Below are positions 31,150-41,568 of a stretch of DNA of 51,822 bases, piece by piece. Below the pieces are notes generated by a model. It ran no database searches and was not told the DNA's origin. It saw only the letters and a program-made list of their open reading frames with translations. Origin of the DNA: Fragilaria crotonensis (Eukaryota > Bacillariophyta > Fragilariophyceae > Fragilariales > Fragilariaceae). How positions within the stretch are numbered: position 1 is the stretch's first letter; every line of letters starts with the position of its first letter. Both the position numbers and the translations under genes were made by a program. The stretch lies in the NCBI GenBank assembly GCA_022925895.1, contig JAKSYS010000447.1, forward strand, positions 1 to 51,822, written 5' to 3'.

Positions 31150-31713
31150 TTAGGGAGCCGGGGGGGACCAAGGAGCACCGTAATGACCCATGAGACGACG
31201 AACGTGGCGGTGGTGGAGCGTGGAACCGAGCGACTTGGTCAAGGAATCGGCGGAATTGACGACGCCAGGAATATGTGACAGGACAATCTCGTTTGCGGCT
31301 TTCCACTCCTGAAGGGCAAAGTGTTGAATATCGATGTGACGAGCACGCGGTGTGGGGCGACTGGCGTTGACCATGAGGATCGCAGCAGCGTTGTCTTCAA
31401 AAAGCGTGGTCGGACCTTGTTGAGGATATCCGAGCTCCGAAAGAATCGATCGAAGGTACTTGGCAATCTTGGCAGCGTGGACGGCGGCAAGGAATTCGGC
31501 TTCGGTGGAGCTTGTGGAAACCGTGGACTGAATCTTGGACTTGTAGGCCAGGGGACCTCCACAGAACATAAAAACAAGCCCAGTAATTGACCGGCGCGTG
31601 ACAAGGTCCGTTGCATGCGCGGCGTCGACGTACCCAGCAAGTTCAATCGAGGAATGCGGTTGCGGGAAGTCAGGGGAGAGTAGGATCAGGAGTGAGAATC
31701 TGGAAGTCGCCAT
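31150..31713 (-). pseudogene. Copia RNase H
   Basis: Shows LAGYVDAAHATDLVTRRSITG (first catalytic Asp), STSSTEAEFLAAV (Glu) and LFEDNAAAILMV (Asp), then HIPGVVNSADSLTKSL and a stop. It is separated from the RT by a one-base shift near 31680, in a run of four C on the coding strand (CTCTCCCCTGAC). One C fewer would make the two frames continuous. Confidence 0.88.
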
Positions 31714-32929
31714 GCGGAAGTGTTGCCAGAAACTTGTTTCGCCAATAGAGCAAACCCCAATTTTTCGTCATGCGTAAGTACCGGGCGACACGACGTAACG
31801 CGTCGTAGTGTACTTTCGCAGGATGATCGGAGAACCGTGCAAGTGTTGTAACCGCGTATCCGATGTCCGGACGAGCAACCACATAGGCGTAGATTAACGC
31901 GCCCAAGACACTTCGATACGAAAATCCAGCAGCCGTTTCGATGTCACAATATTCGGGTGTTCCGTCACGAGGCGCAGTGATGTAATCGTCAAACATCTGC
32001 TGTGTCGTTGAGGCGGCAAGAGGCTCGATAGGTTTCTCGTCGGTCTCGCGTGAGCCAGAGGAAGACCATCCATAGTGCGCAAGTAGTTTATCGATGTACG
32101 ACTCGCAAGTTATCTTGATGTAGCGGTCGCGTTGCGCGATGTCGACACCGTTGAAAGACTCCAAAATACCCTCGTCGCGGAGGTCGATACCATCTTCGGA
32201 ACATATCACACGAACGAGATCTTTAACAGCGTTGACATCGACACATCCGATAGCCAAATCGTCAACCTGACGACAGATAAGCATCCGATGCCCATTGTAT
32301 ATTCCTTGATACAAGCTGCGTTCGTGAGTCGTTGAAGTAAAACCATGACGAGCGATGACAGCATTGACAAACTTTTCCCAGAGAGCACCTGATTCTGGAT
32401 GGCCTTGGAGAGCGTGCTGAACAGGGAGCACCATATTTCGAGGAACGGATGTACCATGGCGAGCAAGATGCCAGTCGGCGTATTGATCGTCGATGATCAC
32501 AAACGTTGGTTGGTTTGGAGGCGGTGAGTTTGCATAAGCATTAGTCGCATCCACTTTCAAACTGATATATCCCTCGTGTGCACATAAAGCAAAGAAAAGA
32601 CGCATGCAAGGTTGTTCGATGCAGCTAGAGTAGGTGTTAGCCAACTTTAGCTGCGGGCTGCACGAGGAGAGCCATCGCAGCAATTTCGTGCCTTTCGGGT
32701 GCCGTCCCCTTGATAGCATAATTCCAATGCTGGCGAAGGACGATTGCGTCTTTCGAGCGACGACAGGGGCTCCATACATCTCTTGCTTTGCCATCGAGTC
32801 AAGTTGTTTGAATTCAGCGTCCTGCCATTCCTTCCAATTTGGAAGGCGCCGGAGTTTACGCCGAGTGAAACTTCCCAGGCTTTGCTCTGCAGGTGTCCCA
32901 TGGGTCGTTGTGTTCAGGGATCGAAGCAA
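31670..32929 (-). pseudogene. Copia reverse transcriptase
   Basis: The frame contains the copia RT set: RRLPNWKEWQDAEFKQLDSM (start of domain), SLKVDATNAYANSP (catalytic Asp), QHALQGHPESGALWEKF, and LICRQVDDLAIGC (catalytic pair). GALIYAYVVARPDIGYAVTTLAR, the RT-RNase H connection, follows. The upstream boundary is a frame change near 32905; the coding text before it (SIPEHNDPWDT) is in frame 32856-33497. Confidence 0.9.
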
Positions 32930-33497
32930 AGCTGGACGTGATCATCGTCGAGCTCGCCAGATTCGCCGGGAAAACGAGACTGTTGTCGAACGGCTCCGGT
33001 CGCGGGGATGAGGACATGGACAGGATTGTCGAGACAGTGCGCAACTGATCCACGGAAAGATGAAGCGGTTGGTCGAGATGACGATCGACGACAGGGATGT
33101 ATCGATCCGGTGCAAAAACTATCTTGAAGGATTGTTCTTCGGATGTGGCGGCAGCTTGGAGTGCTTCCAGGATGGACGCTGCGGTGAAAACAGCGACATC
33201 ATTGATTGAAACGACGAAGGCGCCGATATATTTCCGACGAACGTTCCGGATGCGGGATGCGGTGGTGTTGGGTATGATGCCAGAGACAAAACCGCGTTTC
33301 CGAATGTGACATTCTTTGATCTCGAAGCCAAGGCTGGGATGTTCACAAGTGTTGGGAGGGGACAGTTCATCGAGCCGGTCGAATGGATCATCGGAGACAT
33401 CCAAATCGAAAGGGGGGTAGGTCCAGACGATCAGGATCGACAACGCCGCCGTCGGCCAAATTGCGCAAGAGCTTGACATTGGGGGGTGGTTCATCAA
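32856..33497 (-). pseudogene. Copia integrase-RT linker region
   Basis: From about 33410 to 32905 this frame carries the linker between integrase and RT (DVSDDPFDRLDELSPP... through PDRYIPVVDRHLDQPLHLSV). The frame changes on both sides. The upstream change at about 33413 lies in a run of six C on the coding strand and would be cured by one C fewer. No catalytic motif is expected here. Confidence 0.75.
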
Positions 33498-33770
33498 GAT
33501 CGTTCATTCCCTCATCGAATCGCGCATGGGTGGCGGTCTTGACGGTCGAGCTGCCAAGGTCAAAGTAATACATGACCTTCAGGGAGCGCGAGTACCCAAG
33601 AAAAATACCGAGACGTGAGTTTGGGACGACACGACCATATCGAGCAGTCGTTGGGCGAACGTGGATACGACACCCAAAAGTTCGAAGCTTCGCAAGGTTT
33701 GGAAGCGGGGCACCACACATCTCGTACGGGCTTGAAGGTCGATCGCCGTGGGGGGACGAAGTTGTACAAG
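33388..33770 (-). pseudogene. Copia integrase C-terminal segment
   Basis: Continues the integrase after a one-base shift near 33757, in a second C6 run (GTCCCCCCACGG). The text is RPSSPYEMCGAPLPNLAKLRTFGCRIHV, then FLGYSRSLKVMYYFDLGSS, the GKGY-like end of copia integrases. The open frame formally extends to 34080, but the part above 33770 is a shadow of the integrase core. Confidence 0.8.
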
Positions 33771-36577
33771 CGAATGTAGTGGTAGAACGCATACGGCCAG
33801 AAGTTTGGTTGCAGATTTGCTCCAGAAAGCATGGTGCGAAGGGCGTCACCAATGGTTTGGTGCGGTCTTTCTCCTGGTCCATTTTGGTGCGACGAGTCCG
33901 GACCCGTGAGTTCCACAACATATCCGAAGTTTGCGAAGGTGCGGTGAATGTCTCGACACTTCCCGAGTTCGCCACCTCCATCCATTCGGACATACTTGTC
34001 CGGGCATTGTGGAGCGTTGCTGGCAAGCCAGCTGTTGATCCAATCGACGGGTGGAGCCTTGGTGGCAAAAGCGCGACCAAAGATTCGACCGCTGTAGTGA
34101 TCGGTCAATAGGACATAGCAGGTCTCACCGTTGAGTCCGACGAGAGTGTTATGTCGAATTGAGTCGCGGCTTTTCTGCACCATGAAACCAAAGTCAATTG
34201 ACAGGCCTTGGTTGCATGTCGTTGCCCGCATCGTCGTCCCTGTTCCCGAAGGGGCTTTTCGGAGCTTTGATGCAAGGCAAATCGGGCATCCTTCAATCTC
34301 GGTCGGGACTGTGAACTGAGGCATGCCTTTTACGAAGCGATGCATCTCTGACAACCGACGAAAGTTGATATGTCCGAGACGTTGATGCCACAACATTCTT
34401 AACGCCGATCGGCTCAACGAACGAATGGTATACGCTTCGTTGGAGGCCGAGGAGAACTCTGGAAAGGGATCCATGGCGTCGAGGAGCTCGGGGCGTTGAA
34501 CGATGAGGTTTGGTGAGTCGTCAGTTGTGATGACGCTGGTGGGCGTTGGTGTATCAAACTGATTGACAGCTGCCATTCCATTTCCATAAATGTAGCGTCT
34601 TGCTGAAGTGTCGGCAGGCGGAGAGTGACATGCTTCACAGGTCATGCCGTCGACGGGGTCGAGGATTGTAGCGGCGGTGACGGGAGCATGCTCAGTACAG
34701 AGCTTGCGGATGACTTGATTGGACGGAAGAGGCGCCAGATGGGCCTCAGGAGTCGGAGCGATCAGGGCCTCGGTGAACGTCAGCCCTCCACGGTTCGCCG
34801 TTGGTTGCAGGATGATGTAGATGTCTTGCGATCGACGAATCTTGTTCGGAAAATGGATGTGCCCAACGCCTTCAGTGAAACTGGACATGTGGTAGCCATC
34901 GGTGCCAAGTTGCTTGGATATCGCCGCATGCGAAATGATGATGCCCGGGATTGTGGGAGTGTAGTATGTCCGAATGAAAACGGACGTCGGTCCGCCGGCA
35001 TTTCCACGGTTGTCTACAGGCACACACAAGAAACCGACGCCAACTGGATGGTGTGCATGATGACCAGCATCGAAGAGACGCACATTGGTTCGATGAAGCG
35101 GGCGGTAGGCAAATAACAGATGGCGATCGTTGGCAGTGCAAGCCATGGACCCGTTGTCAGCGTGGGCGAACGAGAGGTGGCGGGCGCTGTCATACGTTTC
35201 TGCTAACCGACGCAGCAGGATGGGATCCGAAGCATCGTCGAGTAGGACCGTTTCTGATGGCGGGAGAGCAGGCGTGGTGTCAGCGACTGTCACGACGATG
35301 GAATTAATCGTGGGGATGTCGAAACAAGCCTCGAAGTCCAGTTCGTCGTCTGCAGAAGTGGCACGAAGGGAGTTCTGTTGGTAACCAAGGATCTCCGAGC
35401 CTTCATTCTCTTCATCGTCGTCCTCGTTGCCATTGTTGTGGATCGCAGGTGCGTCACCGATGGGCTCGTCCTCTAGGATGCGTCTCATGGTGCGGTTGGT
35501 GCTAGGAGCACCGTTGGACGGGCGATCACGAACACTGGCGGAGGTCAAGCGGCTTCGGAACTGTTTGTGCGAGTTCGCGATTTGGGCCTTGAGTTGGGGG
35601 TTGCGTTGAGCTAACCCTTCTGCGACGATGAAATCGACAAAACGGTTGCAGTCCTCCAACTTGTGCCCGGGGTGGTGGCAACCCAAACAGACAGCCGAAG
35701 CATCTTGGTTCTGAGAGATGGCACGGACCATGAGATCGATGGCGTCATCATCAAGAGTGGTGTCGGACGCGAAAGAGAACTCGGGGGATGCGGTCTCGAT
35801 GCGACGGATGATGGACGTCGGCGTGCGACCTGACGATGCGGAGGGTGGGTCGCGACCGATCTCGGAGGCATACTCGACGAACGTCGTCGCGAGTTGTGCC
35901 AACGAGAGCTTGAAAGGAAGAGCTCCGTCGTGTCCGGTGCGCTTATCACGCTCGACCAAACGTCGGATTTCAGGTCGCCACTCAGAGGACAAGTTGCGAA
36001 CTGAGAGATCCAAAGCCTCTGATTCCGTGTACGTTCGGGTGGCCTGGCGCTCACGTACCATGAAATCCTGCAGTCGACGGATGTACAAACTGAAGGGCTC
36101 TGTTCGACGTTGTCGAGGGATTTCGCTGGCAGTCGAAAAGACAGAATGCAGAAGGGGGTGATGGAGGCGGAACAAAGAGTACACTGCATGGTACCCTGCT
36201 TGAGGTGGACAGCCCTCAACGGCGCCTTGCTCTCTTGACCCAGCGGGGAAAGTGGACTCCTGGTTTAGGGCGGTGTAGATAAGCCCGGACATAAAAGCAT
36301 CCTTCTCGCGAACGGAAGCCGGTAGCCAAGTCCACCACTTGCCGTGAATGGAATCTTCTTGCGCAGATTCGTATGGCGGGCACCACACTCCCCATTGGAG
36401 ACACGTGGAACAGAACAACTTGTACCAGTGTACAAATGAATCGTTCCGGGTGGAGTCAAATTTTGGGATGCTAGCTTTGCGAAAATCCTTGAACTTAACC
36501 TCGCCGCACATAAACTGACTCATATAATCCTCAAACGACTCGGCACCGAAAGTTACTTCAGCCGAGAAGGGATGCAT
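33560..36577 (-). pseudogene. Copia Gag C-terminal part, protease and integrase
   Basis: This 1005-codon frame holds Gag (WHQ-free helical part, residues 1-270), a zinc knuckle CLGCHHPGHKLEDC (CX2CX4HX4C) near residue 290, a protease-like site HADNGSMACTAN near 475, and the pre-integrase finger LWHQRLGHIN...CPICLASK. The integrase core follows with SIDFGF (D), YVRMDGGGEL (D) and NGPGERPHQTIGDALR (E). Sense is lost near 33757 (see the segment at 33388-33770). Apart from the shifts the domains look complete, as expected for a recent insertion. Confidence 0.9.
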
Positions 36578-37477
36578 ACGAGTGGGCGTTCGGGTAAGCG
36601 TTCCAGTGCGTGCCGTCGCCGCCGAACCAAAAGTGGGCGGGGTGGGGCATCGTCCGGAGGACTTTGAAAGCGGCCAGCAGCCACTGCTGGCGGTCCATGT
36701 CCACCAGTAGGTCGAGTGTCGACCGGTTGTCCGCGGAATGTCTGGGCGGCGGCGACGGCAGGGTCCGGAGTCACATCAACGTTTACATTTGGTGGGCGGG
36801 AATCGCTTCGTTCCTGGAGGCTTCCGTAGCAGCTGGTACCTCGACTTGAACCGACGTATCAATCACCGATGGCGGGCCTGCGTGAGAACGTCGGGAGCGA
36901 CTTTCATGTACGCTGTTGGACGTCGCAGAGGAGCCTGGGGCCTGGGGATATCGACCCCGGGCATCATGAAACGGATCAAAATAGGAACATAGACGACGTC
37001 CGATGGACGAGGACGATCCTTGAGACGTTGGATAATCAATCGTTGAAGTGCCGGCTTTCGCAACGAAATGATGGAGTTGCGATCGCGGGCATGATACATG
37101 CTGAATCCGGAATCCGTTAGCAAAGGCACCAAATCCTCAGAAAGCCAGGTGGTGTCTTCAAGTTGATGGAGGACTGACTCGCGGATTGCTACATGATAGT
37201 TCTCAAGAAGTGTCATGGTAGAAATATCGAAGACTTCTGTGAGTGGGATTTCTGCCATTGGGCAGTCCGCAATATCGACGCTGATAACGAGACAGTCATC
37301 GTCGTGTCGAATCTCCCCGGCGTCCGACATGTTAATATCAGGTTTCGGAAATATGCGGTCCCGGATGGTTGACCGAGGAGGTGTTCTGACTCGGGAGTGG
37401 TTACGTGGTTCCTGGTATCGTGTGACACAAAGAACATGGAGGAACACCAGATTTGTCGGAGTGGGCGCAGAATGCAA
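36578..37477 (-). pseudogene. Copia Gag N-terminal region, broken
   Basis: Frame 36863-37477 includes a plausible start at MSDAGEIRHDDD (about 37330) and helical Gag-like text (LTEVFDISTMTLLENYHVAI, PALQRLIIQRLKDRP). A frame change near 36870 leads to PPSVIDTSVQVEVPAATEA, which stops at about 36796. A third frame gives LVDMDRQQWLLAAFKVLRTM, then FGGDGTHWNAYPNAHSYA, before 36577. At least three breaks. The text before 37330 is probably untranslated leader. Confidence 0.6.
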
Positions 37478-37488
37478 TCGTAGACTTT

Positions 37489-37500
37489 GGGCTCATAACC
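37489..37500 (-). other. Copia primer-binding site matching half of an initiator tRNA-Met
   Basis: Directly inside the 5' LTR the minus strand reads GGTTATGAGCCC. Its complement GGGCTCATAACC equals the anticodon stem-loop of eukaryotic initiator tRNA-Met, not its 3' end. Drosophila copia is known to use a tRNA-iMet half cleaved in the anticodon loop. The same mode is inferred here. Confidence 0.75.
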
Positions 37501-37915
37501 TGTGAGACCCTCTCTAGTACGGCAGATCCACAAACCTTGACCCGCTTGGGAGTCGGGTTAGTGCGGAACCGACGGGAACAGAAGAGAGGGAACACGACAA
37601 CACAATGAACAAGAGCGTGGCGATGTTGAGAGGTGCGCGTCGCAAAGGGGTCGATGTCGGTGATGGTGATGTCGTGTGTCGTTGGCGTGGACGAAGCAAT
37701 AACTGTACCTCTTCACCCTTACGATCGTAGACCGGCAAGAATGCAGTGGAGGTAATAGTTTTAAGCTAAGTTAGAAGTTGTGTGCCGATGAAGTACACCG
37801 GCTTAAACTATACTAGTCGGAGTGGCGCGTCATACAAGACACGACCATAGATGGTATACTGTGCGCAGTTGAACAATAGCACAGTATCCAAGAATGTAGG
37901 AGATATGCACTGACA
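37501..37915 (-). repeat. Copia 5' LTR
   Basis: Identical by eye to 30670-31084. Followed on the plus strand by the second AGTTG (37916-37920). Confidence 0.95.
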
Positions 37916-37920
37916 AGTTG

Positions 37921-38517
37921 GGTGTCATGAAATTCATGCTCCAACCCCAACCGAAAATTTGGTTTCCGGTTCGCAAATCGTTGTATCTTTTGTCACCTGG
38001 TGCATCTCCTTTAAAAGTCTTTTTACTTAACATTCTTTGTATTGTTTTATGATCACCAGCGCTTGTTTTAGATTTTTAATTGAGTAATCTCTAGCAAAGT
38101 TATGGTCGGAAATGCAATGAGGAGCATTGTTGGAGGTTCCGATTGTAGTAACATGCCGTGGCATCTCATACAAGTGAGTAAAAAAAATTCAGTACCGGTA
38201 GATAATCGGATAGTTAACTTTCTTACTGAATTAAGTCAAAAACCACTGAATTCAGTTACCTAAGGAGAAGGGGCTGTTTCTAGATAAAAAGTCCTCAAGT
38301 ATGAATGCCTGGTGGTACCGAGTTCCATACGACCAATGCAGTGTGAACAATCCTGGCAATGCTTTCCATTGGACTTGCTGTATAAAAATCTATCTCACCC
38401 CATCCTCATCATGTTTACAAAAACAAATGCAATTGTTCTTGTGGATCACCCACCAGAGTTTGAACCGGTAACGCTTTTCACTTTCTCTCCCTAAGGCAAA
38501 GGGGTTCGAACTGGTTA
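37921..38517 (+). repeat. Second copy of the 687-bp segment, right part
   Basis: Matches 22140-22735, including CCTAAGG fragment e (here 38259-38489) and the first 28 bp of fragment f (here 38490-38517). One extra T near 38022 is the only difference I noticed. Confidence 0.9.
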
Positions 38518-38699
38518 AAAAATCCTCATGTATACTTTTACTTCATACGCCCGGAGTGGTGATTTCACGCCCGGAGGGGGATTTTTCATGCCCGGAGGGA
38601 TATTTTACTTAGGAATTACTACGTCCGGAGGAGAATTACTCGCCATACGGAGACAATATTACACGTAGTTACATGGTATTGTCAGAATGTTTTTGCAGC
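38490..38699 (+). promoter_or_regulatory. CCTAAGG-family 5' fragment h with TACGCCCGGAGG iterons
   Basis: It starts CCTAAGGCAAAGGGGTTCG, then GGTTAAAAAATCC. Iterons YACGYCCGGAGK start at 38546, 38566, 38587 and 38620 (spacing 20, 21, 33), with a degenerate TACGGAGAC near 38646. It is cut at 38700 by the next element. Its first 28 bp equal fragment f at 22708. Confidence 0.65.
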
Positions 38700-39017
38700 C
38701 CTTAGGGGGCGGAGTTCAAACTACATTTATTTTATTTGTGAATGATTTTGTTTACTTGATACCACGGGAGGGACTTCTATTTAGGAAGATGTACCACAGG
38801 AGGGATTTTCCTTGCCATGGGAAGGACTTTTACTTAAGGACTAATACCATGGGAGGTATGGAATTCATCACACTCTCTATCGCCCTTGTAGTGTGAAAAT
38901 CAGTGCGCCAATTTTCAAATGAAAGCCATATCATTCATCCCTCAACTCCATTCTCAACAACCACAACAAACCATGGACTTTAATGTGTCTCAGACGACAA
39001 GCACCAAATGAAAGGCA
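38700..39017 (+). promoter_or_regulatory. CCTWAGG-family leader i of helicase element H4
   Basis: It starts CCTTAGGGGGCGGAG. Iterons TACCAYRGGAGG start at 38760, 38792, 38813 and 38845 (spacing 32, 21, 32). An ATG at 38971 opens a short frame with an in-frame TGA; the next in-frame ATG (39018) gives the zinc-finger protein. Confidence 0.65.
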
Positions 39018-39377
39018 ATGGTCCTTCAAGACATTCCACAAGAGGATTCAGACCCCATGCTTCCTATTAGGGATCTTTTCACATTTTCTCCTTTTGGTTT
39101 ATGCTGTCGGCAATGTAAAAATAATTCAATTATTCAGCGTGATGAGCAATGCATCTCCCGGCATTAAAAAAACATGGTATGGCCAGCAGAGTTGCTTTGG
39201 TTTGTGCAACTTGAAATTGCAAAGGCCTCAGGATCCACTGAATCATACCGAAGCGACAAGAATACCTACACTGGTTATTCCTGTAGTTGTGGGATTGTTT
39301 TTCAATTAAGAATAGACAACGCACTTCGACATTGCAAAAGAATGGGTTGTGACGCATCCAAACTGCAAAAACTTCGA
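39018..39377 (+). pseudogene. H4 zinc-finger N terminus of the helicase gene family
   Basis: Translation gives VLQDIPQEDSDP, then LFTFSPFGLCCRQCKNN and CISRH, where a TAA interrupts. Later in the same frame NTYTGYSCSCGIVFQL, then DNALRHCKRMGCDASKLQK. The region between the fingers is shorter than in H1 and H3, so it carries an internal deletion as well as the stop. The gene is then cut at 39378 by a DIRS-derived insertion, and no helicase part follows on the other side. It shows that the two-finger N terminus is a family feature. Confidence 0.6.
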
Positions 39378-39900
39378 AATAAATTCCGAGTCTTGTCCAA
39401 ATTTCTACACGCAGTGGTTCCCCGGGAAAGAGAACAAGGTGGCAGACATGCACCTCGCCGGAGTTCCAAGTGAGACGATTCAGATGGTGGGGAGGTGGCG
39501 AAGCCAGACGTTCATGAGATACCTCAGAATTCAAGTGCCAGACTCGACACTCGGAGTAGCCGCACGCATGACGAGTCGACAATCTTTCTATACAATCGCC
39601 CCAGATTCTGCGGACGAACGACAACCGGAAAATGGCGGAAACCAGGTCGACTCACAATCGCGCGACGGACCCCCGCTAGATAACTATCACGGGACCGACA
39701 CCGCGAGACGAACCAGGAGAGAGAGACAAAACTATTAGGACCAGATTCCGATGCCATCTATTTATTTCTACTAGTCTCACGAGCACAAAAGAGAAACGAG
39801 AATGACCACAGACAACACACGAATCGACGCGACAGTGCGCGAGACAACGGTACGATGAAACCACAAAGAAGACGACTCATCCGACTCGGAATTTATTTCG
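39378..39900 (+). mobile_element. Internally deleted DIRS derivative with inverted ends
   Basis: The right part (about 39455-39900) follows 28974-29452 of the full element with few changes. Before it are 44 bp from the RNase H gene (27846-27889: ACGCAGTGGTTCCCCGGG). The left end (39378-39409) is an inverted copy of the element's right terminus (29421-29452). The two ends thus form an inverted repeat of at least 18 bp beginning CGAAATAAATTCCGAGTC. It is probably non-autonomous. The fused frame 39349-39738 is a by-product. Confidence 0.8.
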
Positions 39901-40059
39901 ATGCCTGTTGCTTGTCCCCAGCAGCAGGTACTTGTACTGTGCTGTTGATATGTGAGCAAGAAAAGTTGCTCCTGTATGATAGTCTGCATTGCATAATGTA
40001 CAATGTGCAAAGTACTCCGAATTGATCTTCAGACGTGCTCCAAGTACTTATGCATGAAT
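39901..40059. other. Short spacer beyond the DIRS derivative
   Basis: No gene. The expected remainder of H4 does not resume here, so H4 was truncated before or during the insertion at 39378. Confidence 0.5.
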
Positions 40060-41487
40060 TCAAACTGCTATGTGGTAGACTAAACGCCGCTCGCCGCCTG
40101 CAAGTTTTTTCTCGTGCCGCATCCTCAGTGCTGTGTTAGCTCCTTTCGATGCCCTCAGCTTCTTGATGTGCGCTTCCAAAGCCTGACCAGATTTCATGCG
40201 TTCCTCTTCACTAGCATACACTTCAGGGATTTGCGAGGAAAGAATGCCTCTTCCCTTCGCCCTCCACGTATCAACTACTTGAGAAGCAATAAAGTCTCCA
40301 AAAGCGCTATCCCCACGCACGACTGCATCACATTGCTTTGCAATCTCGAAGGTCCCAAGAATCGCAATCACCTCATCTTTGGGTGTAGGCTCCGTAACAT
40401 GACGCATAAATTCTGCTTCTGTACCTCGACTTCGCGTCCGGTTGATCCAGTGCCAATTGATATGCGAATGGAATTCCCGCGCTTCGTCAATCGCGTTGGC
40501 GTCGTCCGTCAACAAAAATATATTGGACCCCGGTTGGCGGCGTTCCTTTGGGAGCTGATTGAGGTAATCAGATATTGGGTGATAGCCTCGAAATCGTGTA
40601 AACCTTTTTTTTTGAAGAATGACATCACCTCGTCGCACGTGCATCACAGTGCAGGATGCATTTGACGGAAACGGTGGCCTTTGATCGTCCACAAAATTCA
40701 CAACAGCTCGACGAATCCATTGCTGGCCCCGACTAAGGTATTGATACACCCACGGCCATTCTTTCACGTCACGCCGATGCACTGCCTTGTTACCTTGAAA
40801 TGCACGCGAATGATTGACCTTGCATTTTGTAATTGGGAGAAAGTAGCAATTGAGGTCTTTTGAGGCGCAAGTCGCGTTGGAGCCATCCCTTGCAGCAGCA
40901 TATTGCCACACCTGCTTTTCGTTGCCAGGGTTGCATTGTACAATCATTGGCTTTTGTTCCGCTAGGGCAGTTAACAAACCTTTCCCCAAAGCATTGAAAT
41001 CCGCACCCCATCCTGAGCTTATCAAGTTCTGCGGGAGCACCGTATCGCATTCTGTAGGAAACTGATTCCTATGCACTTTTCGTAGAAAATCCAACTTCTC
41101 TGGGTTGACTTCCAATTCGAAGCATTGATGTGTCGAATTTTGGTGCCCAATGACAAAATCAGGATGATGCGTCCACCATTCGTCAATATCGAACGTATCC
41201 GTATCCACGTCCCACCCCAAACAAAATCGATCGATACTGGCGTTCCGGATCTGCGAGATGACAATGCTTGCTGCGGCGTCGGCCGCTAGGGGCGACACTC
41301 CACTGGTGGATGATGTGAACCACCGTGGACTCTTGACACGATTAACCCGTGTTACTGCGTCTGGTCTCATTTGCACGTTCACGTTCCTAACCAGCTGCAT
41401 CATGGCCAGCATCACGGCGAACACTGATAAAATCGAGATGGCTACTTTGATAGGCCTGCATTTCGTCGCCCGCATCTTGAATGGCAT
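40060..41487 (-). CDS. GT23/FUT8-like fucosyltransferase, type II membrane protein
   Basis: The gene is a single intact frame. I chose ATG 41487 (MPFKMRATK) because the longer frame to 41568 starts with TTG. The protein is 475 residues: a short cytosolic tail, a membrane anchor (IKVAISILSVFAVMLAMM, about residues 12-32) and a luminal catalytic part. The nucleotide-sugar motif CTVMHVRRGDVILQKKRF...GYHPISDYL matches HVRRTD...HPIEEYM of alpha-1,6-fucosyltransferases. It is followed by NIFLLTDDANAIDEA and CDAVVRGDSAFGDFIASQ, where family members have the acceptor-side and Ser/Asp block. It should transfer fucose from GDP-fucose in the Golgi; the acceptor is not predictable. NST, NAT, NHS, NAS and NRT sequons support a luminal location. 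Confidence 0.78.
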   Translation of the reverse strand: MPFKMRATKCRPIKVAISILSVFAVMLAMMQLVRNVNVQMRPDAVTRVNRVKSPRWFTSSTSGVSPLAADAAASIVISQIRNASIDRFCLGWDVDTDTFDIDEWWTHHPDFVIGHQNSTHQCFELEVNPEKLDFLRKVHRNQFPTECDTVLPQNLISSGWGADFNALGKGLLTALAEQKPMIVQCNPGNEKQVWQYAAARDGSNATCASKDLNCYFLPITKCKVNHSRAFQGNKAVHRRDVKEWPWVYQYLSRGQQWIRRAVVNFVDDQRPPFPSNASCTVMHVRRGDVILQKKRFTRFRGYHPISDYLNQLPKERRQPGSNIFLLTDDANAIDEAREFHSHINWHWINRTRSRGTEAEFMRHVTEPTPKDEVIAILGTFEIAKQCDAVVRGDSAFGDFIASQVVDTWRAKGRGILSSQIPEVYASEEERMKSGQALEAHIKKLRASKGANTALRMRHEKKLAGGERRLVYHIAV

Positions 41488-41568
41488 CCTTTCACATTCA
41501 CAATTCACAGGCCACAAACTACCGGTACCAGGGTATTTTTGGATAAATAGGGCTATGGGTCTGTCCAA

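Larger units (their letters stand above)
30670..37915 (-). mobile_element. Complete Ty1/copia LTR retrotransposon
   Basis: The 7246-bp element has 415-bp LTRs (30670-31084 and 37501-37915) that I read as identical, TG...CA ends and a perfect 5-bp target duplication AGTTG. On the minus strand the order is LTR, primer site, gag, protease, integrase, RT, RNase H, purine tract, LTR. Integrase before RT makes it copia. The identical-looking LTRs imply a very recent insertion. Even so, the polyprotein is broken by several one-base shifts, three of them in C runs on the coding strand. It inserted into the right copy of the 687-bp segment. Confidence 0.95.
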
